Positions 1 through 5,762 of a DNA stretch of 7,892 bases are shown here, one piece after another. The DNA is from Lysobacterales bacterium CG_4_10_14_3_um_filter_64_11 (lineage in GTDB: Bacteria > Pseudomonadota > Gammaproteobacteria > Xanthomonadales > Xanthomonadaceae), in NCBI GenBank assembly GCA_002782905.1, contig PFJA01000084.1, positions 1-7,892 of the forward strand. Reading direction: 5' to 3'. The notes beneath the pieces were generated by a model that was given only the letters and a program-made list of their open reading frames with translations, was not told the DNA's origin and ran no database searches. Position numbers and translations under genes: made by a program. The stretch's first letter is position 1. Every line of letters starts with the position of its first letter.

Positions 1-83
1 TGTATTGAAATCTGGACGCAAAATCGGAATTGGCTTGCGCGTGACCCGATTGCAACGTGATCGGCACCGCGCACACGGCCCGA
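1..83. other. Unassigned window edge downstream of the large envelope-protein gene
   Basis: These 83 bases follow the stop codon of the minus-strand envelope-protein gene. On the plus strand, frame 1 is open from the window edge to a TGA at 58-60, and frame 2 is open to a TAA at 176-178. Either could be the tail of a gene converging from the left, but neither stretch is recognisable. A weak 5-bp inverted repeat (TTGCG/CGCAA type) is present without a following T-run, so I do not call a terminator. Confidence 0.3.
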
Positions 84-2111
84 CTACTCCACTGTTGGCA
101 TCTGCCCTTCCGTCACGGCCTTCAAACGCGCCAGCAGTACTGGCCAATCCACCCGCCGGGAAAACCCTACCACGGTAATGCGCGGCAGGCCCGAACCCTC
201 GACAATGGTATAGCCTTGCCCGGCTGAACCGACCCCATCCATCTGGCAAACATTTTCCCGCAAGATGCACTTCAAGCCCAGGCGTGAGTACGAAAACGTG
301 CTGAACATCTGCAACGCGGTATTTTGCAAACCAGCGGCGATTCCACCACCACCGACGCTGGTCAGGTCACGTACCGCGCGCTGACTGATCTTCTTTTTGC
401 CTCTGTAACCTGGGCTGGAATGGAAGTCGGCATCAAATTGCACCGGCGCCCAGTCGAGCAGGCGCAGATTGCCGACCTTGCCATCGAGCCGGCCGGTGAT
501 TTCACCGAAGCCAAAAGCGGCCGTCAACGGCTGCAGGTCGAGTTGGTCGTAGACGATGTCGGCCGCCAGCATGGGCGCCACGCCAAATGGCCGTTCCATC
601 GCCAGATCGTCGATCCGCACCTGACCATCAAACATGGCGATGGTGATGCCGCCCTTGAATGTGAGCCGATTATCGGCGTATTGCGCATCGGGCAAGGTTC
701 CGCCCACGCTGCCGGTGAACGGTGGCCAGCCCAGTCGCTGCGAGAGTTTGCCCAGATCCAGATCGCTGAGATTCATGCCCAGGCGAATACGCGCGCCGTG
801 CTCACTCTGTCTGGGGCTGAGTGCGAAATGGCTGAGCTCGAAGCGGCCGCCGAGCAGCGGCACCGCCACTGGCGCCAGCAACGCGATCTCGCCCGCCTTG
901 CTTTGCAACGATGCCGAGCCGCCACCAAAACCCAGGCCATAGATCGCCGCCGCACCCCAGCGCAGCGTGCCCGGCACGGTGTCGCCAACTCGTGCCCAGG
1001 CAATTTCGCCCGACACCTCGGCCAATGCGAAACGGCCGTCGGCAGCAATGGCGTTGACCTTGTCCAGCACCACGCTGACCGTGCGCGTACCTTGTTCACT
1101 CCAATCGAGGTTGGCGCGCAAGCCACCGGTCAACTGCAAGCCTTCGAGGCCAGCCATCGTTATCGGTGCGCTCAGGTAGCGCAGCGCAGCGTCATGCAAC
1201 GAGGCACTGGCGATATTCAGCTTGGCTTGCACGGGCGCGAACGCCGGATCGAGTTGTACCTCGCCGTCAACACGCAGTGCGCCCAGGTCATCCCAGTGCA
1301 GATTGCGCAACCACCAACCCTGATTGCCTCGCCGCTCGGCCACCATCGCCACGTGCACCGGCGGTTTGGGCAACACCACGTAAACGCTCGATGCCAGCAG
1401 TTCGCCACCACGCAGCGCACCGCTGATGGCGATGCGGCTGGCAGCATCACTGATCGATGCATCCAGTTGCAGTTGCCCCGAGAGTGCATCAGTTGCGATC
1501 ATGCCGTCGGCAGTATCCAGTGCCAGCCCGGCCACGCTGATCGGGCCGGTCACCCGCAACGGCCGTGCCTCGGGCACGACCACGGTGAAATCAGCATCGA
1601 CCCGACCCTGGTTGTAACGCGCATCGGCCCAGAGCGTGCGCATGAATGCCTGCAGCCACGCTACCGGCACCTGCTTCAACAGCAGCCGGGTGGCATCGGG
1701 CGAAGCGGCGAGCCGCTCGACCTCAACCCGCGCCCGCCCCGATAGCAATAGCGCATTGGTATGTGCCAGCGACAGGCTTACGCGCAGCGTTGGCAACGCC
1801 CCCTGCGCCGAGCGCACCGGTCCGGCGCAGGCAAACCCCTCACCGTCGCGCCGCAACTCGCATTGCCAGCGCAATGTATCGAAGCGATAGCCGAACATCG
1901 GCGCATCGAGCCGCTCGACCTCGATGCTCAGCCGGCCACTGGCGGCGCCGTCTGGCCAATCCAGAGCCGCCTGCACGACGCGCGCCTCGGCAATCGCGGT
2001 GCGCAGCACGGCAACCTTAGCACTCACCCGGGTGGCGCTGACTGCGGTGCTATTGAGCAACCCTGCGATGACCATCAGGGCGATCATCAAACCGCGCTGC
2101 GAACAGTGCAT
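84..2111 (-). CDS. Large exported or membrane-anchored AsmA/YdbH-like envelope protein, function unproven
   Basis: The protein is about 675 residues from the ATG at 2111. It opens with a short n-region containing one Arg, then a hydrophobic segment (MIALMVIAGLL) and a possible signal-peptidase site (AVSA). This predicts export or a membrane anchor. The rest has alternating short beta-like segments rich in G, L, D and A, with repeated 'LxLDG/GxLRxxL' texture, as in the AsmA/TamB/YdbH bridge-like envelope proteins. Two cysteine pairs, one about 80 residues from the start and one about 55 residues from the end (CILRENVC), could form disulfides, which fits the periplasm. The C-terminal block holds a Gly run (VGGGG) followed by 'FSYSRLGLKC', which looks like the conserved end of this class. 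The reading frame stays open upstream to 2213, but that part crosses a palindromic repeat. An ATG at 2087 is an alternative start, though it would lose the positive n-region. Neither ATG has a strong ribosome-binding site. The gene is divergent from the receiver-Hpt gene. Family assignment rests on texture only; a role in outer-membrane lipid transport is inference. Confidence 0.6.
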   Translation of the reverse strand: MHCSQRGLMIALMVIAGLLNSTAVSATRVSAKVAVLRTAIAEARVVQAALDWPDGAASGRLSIEVERLDAPMFGYRFDTLRWQCELRRDGEGFACAGPVRSAQGALPTLRVSLSLAHTNALLLSGRARVEVERLAASPDATRLLLKQVPVAWLQAFMRTLWADARYNQGRVDADFTVVVPEARPLRVTGPISVAGLALDTADGMIATDALSGQLQLDASISDAASRIAISGALRGGELLASSVYVVLPKPPVHVAMVAERRGNQGWWLRNLHWDDLGALRVDGEVQLDPAFAPVQAKLNIASASLHDAALRYLSAPITMAGLEGLQLTGGLRANLDWSEQGTRTVSVVLDKVNAIAADGRFALAEVSGEIAWARVGDTVPGTLRWGAAAIYGLGFGGGSASLQSKAGEIALLAPVAVPLLGGRFELSHFALSPRQSEHGARIRLGMNLSDLDLGKLSQRLGWPPFTGSVGGTLPDAQYADNRLTFKGGITIAMFDGQVRIDDLAMERPFGVAPMLAADIVYDQLDLQPLTAAFGFGEITGRLDGKVGNLRLLDWAPVQFDADFHSSPGYRGKKKISQRAVRDLTSVGGGGIAAGLQNTALQMFSTFSYSRLGLKCILRENVCQMDGVGSAGQGYTIVEGSGLPRITVVGFSRRVDWPVLLARLKAVTEGQMPTVE

Positions 2112-2332
2112 TGGCCACCGCGGCGGTACACTGCACACGCCCCGGCTGGCGTCGTTGCGAGCGCAGCGAAGCAATCCAACGCCCTGGTCTTTTGCAACGT
2201 TCTGGATTGCCACGTCGCTTCACTCCTCACAACAACGGCTTGTTCAGAGCATCCCGGCCAATCAAGCACGCGGCACAGGCTGCGTCTTGTGTCAGGATAG
2301 CGCGCACCACCCTACAGCGCATCTGAACGCCG
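2112..2332. promoter_or_regulatory. Divergent intergenic region between the envelope-protein gene and the receiver-Hpt gene
   Basis: This stretch of about 220 bp separates two divergent starts and must carry the promoter elements for one or both genes. About 86 bp of it is a palindromic repeat (2151-2236). The remaining 96 bp on the receiver-Hpt side contains no convincing -35/-10 pair; the best TTGTGT box has only a poor -10 match at the right spacing. Neither start codon is preceded by a good Shine-Dalgarno sequence, so weak or leaderless initiation is possible. I do not place individual promoter boxes. Confidence 0.4.
2151..2236. repeat. Imperfect palindromic short interspersed repeat (about 86 bp)
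   Basis: The left arm begins GTTGCGAGCGCAGCGAAGC at 2154. The right arm reads back as its imperfect complement, ending in CTCACAAC at 2233. The inner stem is a perfect 8 bp (GCAATCCA at 2171-2178 with TGGATTGC at 2203-2210). Next come AGCGA with TCGCT and an outer GTTG.GAG with CTC.CAAC, separated by small bulges, around a loop of about 24 nt. Arms of this type (TTGCGAGCGCAGCGAAGCAATCC) are a familiar dispersed palindrome in bacterial genomes. Frames read across it give the tell-tale peptides RCERSEAIQ, LRAQRSNP and GLLRCARND seen in many spurious database proteins. Transcribed, it would fold into a long hairpin. It is probably a non-autonomous mobile or REP-like element; I see no terminal transposase or clear target duplication. 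Confidence 0.75.
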
Positions 2333-3016
2333 ATGCCACACCTGCTGCTGCTGGAAGATGACCCACCCACCCGCCTGTTTGTGCGCGAAGTACTGCTGAC
2401 AATACCGGCGCAGGTGCAATGTGTCGCCACACTGGCGCAAGCCGAGGCGGCCATCATGGGCAGTGCATTCGATTTGTGGCTGTTTGACGCCAACGTGCCG
2501 GACGGCCACAGCGCAGGTTTATTGACGCGTCTGCGCATCGCCGACGTGTGTACCCCGGCCATCGCCCTGACCGCTGACAACCAGACCCACGTCGGCGCGG
2601 CGCTACTGGCTGGCGGCTTTGCGCACGTGCTGGTCAAGCCGGTGCGGGGTGCCGACCTGCTTGCTGTGGTGCGCAGGCAGCTGATGCGGGTATCGGAGCC
2701 GGCTGCGCACCCGACATTATGGAATCGGCAGCACGCGCTGGCCGCAGCCGGCGGTGTGGAAAATACCAGCGCTGCCCTGCATGCCCTGTTCTTGCAGGAA
2801 TTGCCGGATCTGCAACGACAGATCATCGACGCCCTTCAACAGGGGCAAGATGCCCTTGCCCAGAGCTTGCTGCATCGGCTCAAGGGCAGTTGCGCACTGG
2901 TCGGTGCCGAAGCGCTGCGCGATGCGGTATTTGCGCTCGCCCGCAACCCGGAGCCGCGCGTGCTGCGCGATCGGTTCATCAGCGCGTGCCAGCGCACATT
3001 GCGCGAAAGGCAATGA
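2333..3016 (+). CDS. Receiver-Hpt phosphorelay protein (response regulator fused to histidine phosphotransfer domain)
   Basis: This 227-residue protein has two signalling domains and no DNA-binding or enzymatic output. Residues 1-118 are a CheY-like receiver with the acidic pair E8/D9-D10, the phospho-acceptor D52 (WLFDANVPDG), the switch Thr T80 and the conserved Lys K102 (VKP). Residues of about 145-227 form a compact Hpt helical bundle with the phospho-accepting histidine H181 in the motif HRLKGS. All key residues are intact, so phosphate could pass between D52 and H181, or each domain could serve a different partner. No histidine kinase is encoded in the window, so it presumably works with kinases elsewhere. 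The start is well fixed: an in-frame TGA lies at 2324-2326, just upstream of the ATG. No Shine-Dalgarno sequence is visible. The gene is divergent from the envelope-protein gene and converges on recO, their stops separated by one base. The signal and target are unknown. Confidence 0.88.
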   Translation: MPHLLLLEDDPPTRLFVREVLLTIPAQVQCVATLAQAEAAIMGSAFDLWLFDANVPDGHSAGLLTRLRIADVCTPAIALTADNQTHVGAALLAGGFAHVLVKPVRGADLLAVVRRQLMRVSEPAAHPTLWNRQHALAAAGGVENTSAALHALFLQELPDLQRQIIDALQQGQDALAQSLLHRLKGSCALVGAEALRDAVFALARNPEPRVLRDRFISACQRTLRERQ

Positions 3017-3017
3017 C

Positions 3018-3722
3018 CTACTTGCGATTGAGCTCGCCCAGCAGATCCCACGAACGCAAGGGTCGGCCATCGAGCAGCCGCTCGATCAGCCGACGCAACA
3101 CACGCCGCAAGGCACGCAAGGTATCGGCATCTGGCTCCTGATCACCCGCCAACGCCAGCCACTGTGCGCCGCTGATGGCGCTGCGATCGGATGGCAATGC
3201 CCGCACCGCGCCCAGCTCGGGATCGATGCGATAACGGGCATCTGGGTCAACTGCCGCACCATCGGCATCGTGCGCAAACGCCAGCGCGTAGCCCAACTGA
3301 TCGAGCAGGTCGCGTTCGAAGCAACGCAGCGTCCACGCCAGGGTGACGCCGCCGGCCAGCGCATCGAGCAACGTGCAATAGCGCGCAAACAATGCGCGTG
3401 GCGGATCATCGCGCGGGGTCAAACGCAATAACAGTTCATTGACATAGAACCCCGCCAGCACCGAATCTCCGGTCAGCGCCAGCGGTGCTGCGGTGGGCTC
3501 CACTGCACCGAGGTTGGCGAGCTCGCCGCGCTGCTGAAAATCGATGCGCAATGGCGTGAACGGCTGCAGCACCGCACGCATCCATTGTCGTCTGGGGCCG
3601 CGTACCGCGCGCGACAAGGCGCCGATACGGCCATGATCGGGCGTGAACAACTCGACCAGCACACTGGTTTCACGCCACGGCCGCACATGCAGCACCCAGG
3701 CCGGTTGCCCGCTTATCCGCAT
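3018..3722 (-). CDS. recO: DNA repair protein RecO (recombination mediator)
   Basis: RecO works with RecF and RecR to load RecA onto SSB-coated single-stranded DNA at gaps and promotes strand annealing. This 234-residue protein is close to the usual length of about 240. Residues 1-80 match the N-terminal OB-fold pattern: WVLHVRPWRETSVLVELFT, then the basic stretch RAVRGPRRQ and LQPFTPL. The helical C-terminal part shows AGFYVNELLLRL (90-101), LRCFERDLLDQLGYAL (132-147) and the family ending PDADTLRALRR with LDGRPLRSWDLL. There is no CxxC zinc motif, as in enterobacterial RecO. The ATG at 3722 is the only plausible start: the frame is open about 16 codons further upstream but holds no ATG, GTG or TTG before a TGA. 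No good ribosome-binding site is seen. It is the last gene of the leftward operon, 103 nt after era, and ends one base from the opposing receiver-Hpt gene. Confidence 0.95.
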   Translation of the reverse strand: MRISGQPAWVLHVRPWRETSVLVELFTPDHGRIGALSRAVRGPRRQWMRAVLQPFTPLRIDFQQRGELANLGAVEPTAAPLALTGDSVLAGFYVNELLLRLTPRDDPPRALFARYCTLLDALAGGVTLAWTLRCFERDLLDQLGYALAFAHDADGAAVDPDARYRIDPELGAVRALPSDRSAISGAQWLALAGDQEPDADTLRALRRVLRRLIERLLDGRPLRSWDLLGELNRK

Positions 3723-3825
3723 GGCCGCGAGCCAATACCGCGTGCGCCAGGCGTCAGCATCGATGCGACATCACGCCAACCAAGCCGCAGGATGGCCGGT
3801 TGCGCGGCACGCTGCGCTTGCCAAA
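3723..3825 (-). other. era-recO intergenic gap
   Basis: This is the only spacing above 30 nt in the leftward gene block. It contains no open reading frame with a usable start, no T-run terminator and no clear promoter. It could hold an internal promoter or a processing site for recO, but nothing in the sequence proves it. Confidence 0.4.
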
Positions 3826-4719
3826 TTACTCGCTATATCCGAATCGGCGTAACGCAGCATCATCGTCGGCCCATCCCTCGCGCACCTTGCACCAGACTTC
3901 CAGAAACACCTTGCGTCCAAACAGTTTTTCCATGTTGCCGCGCGCTACGCTGGCGACTGCCTTCATCCGCTCGCCACCCTTGCCGATGATGATCGGCTTG
4001 TGATTTTCGCGTTCTACCCAAACGATAACCGCGATGCGCAACATCGCGCCATCCACTTCGAAGCGCTCAACCTGCACCGTCAGCGCATAAGGCACTTCGT
4101 CGCCAACCCGGCGCATCAGTTGCTCGCGAACCAGTTCGGCAGCCAGAAAGCGCTCGCTGCGGTCGGTGATTTCATCCTCGGCAAACAATGGCGCGGATGG
4201 CGGCATCAACTGCAACAGTGTGCTGCGCAGCGCATCGAGGCCCTTGCTGCGCAGCGCCGATATTGGATGTACTGCGGCAAAATTGCGGCTTTGCACATGC
4301 GCGGCTATGAACGGCAACAACGCCGCCTTGTCCTTGAGCAGGTCGATCTTGTTGATCGCCAGCACGCACGGCACATCGGCCTCGGCCAGCGCGTCATACG
4401 CCAGCGTGTCCTCGTCGTGCCAGCGCCCGGCTGCCACCACCAGCAGCGCCGCGTTGACGTCGGCCACAGAGCCACGCGCCGCGCGGTTGAGATAACGGCT
4501 CATGGCACTACCCTGACCCTGGTGCAAGCCAGGCGTATCGACCAGTGCCAACTGCCCGGCGTTGTTGGTTGCGATACCCAGCACCCGATGCCGCGTCGTT
4601 TGCGGCTTGGATGAAACGATACTGATATCGACCCCGACCAGGGCGTTGACCAGGGTTGATTTGCCGACGTTGGGCCGCCCCACCACGGCGACATATCCAG
4701 CGCGATATGGCTCACTCAT
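3826..4719 (-). CDS. era: GTPase Era, 16S rRNA-binding ribosome assembly factor
   Basis: Era is an essential GTPase that binds the 3' end of 16S rRNA through a KH domain and helps mature the 30S subunit. The 297-residue protein has all G motifs: G1 GRPNVGKS (14-21), G2 around PQTTRHR (39-45), G3 DTPG (61-64), G4 NKID (123-126) and G5 SAL (154-156). The C-terminal KH domain carries the RNA-binding loop IIIGKGGERMK (243-253) and ends in the typical VREGWADD block. The ATG at 4719 is preceded by a good Shine-Dalgarno GGAGA (4726-4730) with 6-nt spacing. It overlaps the end of rnc by 8 nt (ATGAGTGA), so translation is probably coupled to RNase III synthesis. rnc-era linkage is conserved in many bacteria and fits their shared role in rRNA processing. 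Confidence 0.98.
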   Translation of the reverse strand: MSEPYRAGYVAVVGRPNVGKSTLVNALVGVDISIVSSKPQTTRHRVLGIATNNAGQLALVDTPGLHQGQGSAMSRYLNRAARGSVADVNAALLVVAAGRWHDEDTLAYDALAEADVPCVLAINKIDLLKDKAALLPFIAAHVQSRNFAAVHPISALRSKGLDALRSTLLQLMPPSAPLFAEDEITDRSERFLAAELVREQLMRRVGDEVPYALTVQVERFEVDGAMLRIAVIVWVERENHKPIIIGKGGERMKAVASVARGNMEKLFGRKVFLEVWCKVREGWADDDAALRRFGYSE

Positions 4720-5383
4720 GCCGCTTCTCCAATTGCAGCAACAGCGCCTCGGCGGCTTCCTGCTCGGCCTGGCGACGCGAGCCCGCTTCGCCGATGGCAG
4801 TCAGATCGCCGTCTGGCAACGTGCAGCGCACCGAAAACACCTTGGCATGTTCGGCACCACGCGTTTCCAGCAGGACATATTCCGGCAGCGGGCGCGAATG
4901 CCCTTGCAACCATTCCTGCAAACGCGTCTTGGCGTCTTTTTTTACCTTGCCTACCGGTAGTGCGGCGATGTCGGGTTCCAGCCAGCGCAGCACGATCTCA
5001 CGGCAGACAGCAAAGCCAGCGTCCAGGTACAACGCAGCGATGATTGCCTCCACGGCGTCGGCCAATACCGAATCACGGCGGTGGCCGCCCGACTTCATCT
5101 CGCCCGGCCCCATCGTCAGCAGCGGTCCCAGGTCGAGGCGGCGAGCCACCCCAGCCAGCGCCGATTCGCGCACCAACTCGGCACGCGCGCGAGTCAGCGC
5201 GCCCTCGTCGGCGCGTGGCCAACGCCGATACAGGGCCTCGGCAACGATGCAGTTGAGCAAGGCATCACCGAGAAATTCCTGCCGTTCGTTGTGCTGGCTG
5301 CCGGCGCTGCGATGGGTCAGCGCCCGCGTCAGCAGCGACGGGTCGGAAAACCGGTGGCCGGTGAGCGGATCAGTAACTGGCAC
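4712..5383 (-). CDS. rnc: Ribonuclease III
   Basis: RNase III cleaves double-stranded RNA, releasing the 16S and 23S precursors from the rRNA transcript and processing some mRNAs. At 223 residues it has the normal length. The catalytic domain holds the signature NERQEFLGD (32-40), with metal ligands E36 and D40, and the second motif LADAVEAIIAALY (107-119), with D109 and E112. The double-stranded RNA-binding domain begins near D150 (DAKTRLQEWLQ) and runs to the end with the GSRRQAEQEAAEALL helix. The start codon is GTG at 5383: an in-frame TGA lies three codons upstream and no other start codon is near. This start sits inside the last codons of the DUF4845 gene (14-nt overlap) and has no Shine-Dalgarno, so it likely depends on re-initiation by ribosomes finishing the upstream gene. 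A run of seven A on the coding strand (4938-4944) lies at the junction of the two domains. Confidence 0.97.
   Translation of the reverse strand: MPVTDPLTGHRFSDPSLLTRALTHRSAGSQHNERQEFLGDALLNCIVAEALYRRWPRADEGALTRARAELVRESALAGVARRLDLGPLLTMGPGEMKSGGHRRDSVLADAVEAIIAALYLDAGFAVCREIVLRWLEPDIAALPVGKVKKDAKTRLQEWLQGHSRPLPEYVLLETRGAEHAKVFSVRCTLPDGDLTAIGEAGSRRQAEQEAAEALLLQLEKRHE
4726..4730 (-). promoter_or_regulatory. Ribosome-binding site of era
   Basis: GGAGA on the minus strand, 6 nt before the era ATG and inside the last codons of rnc. It confirms the era start within the rnc-era overlap and allows era to be initiated independently of termination at the rnc stop. Confidence 0.8.
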
Positions 5384-5741
5384 CGCGATTCAGTGCTTGG
5401 GTATGCGAGAACACCACCACCACATCGACATTGGAAATGAACGGCTTGCGCACTTCATAGGCGATGGTGATGCTGGGATTGCGATCACGGCTGATGCGGA
5501 TGTCGTTGGGACGCACCGAGGTGACGTAGCTCACATCAAAACGCTTGATCAGCCGGTTGCGGATCTCGCCGGGCTGAAGTTCCGCCGAACCACTCTCGGC
5601 GGCAACCGCCGTCATCGCACTCTTGACCGCAAAATATTCGATATAGATCGGCACCAGTCGCATCGCGACGTAGGCGAAAAAGCCCACGATCGCGAGCACC
5701 ATCACGAAGCCGACAAAGGTGATGCCTTTTTGCCTGTTCAT
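5370..5741 (-). CDS. DUF4845 family single-pass membrane protein
   Basis: This small protein of 123 residues has an N-terminal membrane segment (about residues 8-30, FVGFVMVLAIVGFFAYVAM) after a short basic start, MNRQKG, followed by a soluble domain of about 90 residues with alternating beta segments (RFDVSYV, SITIAYEV, NVDVVVVF). This arrangement and its place between lepB and rnc match the DUF4845 proteins of gammaproteobacteria, whose function is unknown to me. The N-terminus resembles a type IV prepilin (KG followed by IT and a hydrophobic stretch) but has Gly where pilins carry Glu5. The ATG at 5741 has a strong purine-rich ribosome site (GGGGAG and GGGA). It starts 21 nt after lepB and overlaps rnc by 14 nt. 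A role near the signal peptidase or in the envelope is only inferred from context. Confidence 0.88.
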   Translation of the reverse strand: MNRQKGITFVGFVMVLAIVGFFAYVAMRLVPIYIEYFAVKSAMTAVAAESGSAELQPGEIRNRLIKRFDVSYVTSVRPNDIRISRDRNPSITIAYEVRKPFISNVDVVVVFSHTQALNRGASY

Positions 5742-5762
5742 CGTCCCGCTCCCCGCCTATGG

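Noticed and set aside
1..83. Possible terminator for the envelope-protein gene
   Set aside because: Only a weak 5-bp stem with a 14-nt loop and no following T-run is present.
324..1745. 473-codon plus-strand open frame opposite the envelope-protein gene
   Set aside because: The composition (Gln, Arg and His rich) is typical of an antisense shadow. The opposite strand gives a coherent exported protein with a signal-like start.
2237..2332. Promoter for the receiver-Hpt gene using TTGTGT as a -35 box
   Set aside because: At 17-18 bp spacing the downstream hexamer (CCTACA or similar) matches a -10 box poorly, so the pair is not better than chance.
2087..2361. Several short open frames across the palindromic repeat
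   Set aside because: Their peptides (RCERSEAIQ, LRAQRSNP) are the usual translations of a dispersed non-coding repeat and have no ribosome-binding sites.
3018..5383. CRISPR, toxin-antitoxin, or defence cassette in the window
   Set aside because: No direct repeat array, small paired frames, nuclease-plus-sensor pairs or transposase are visible. The genes here are housekeeping genes of known families.
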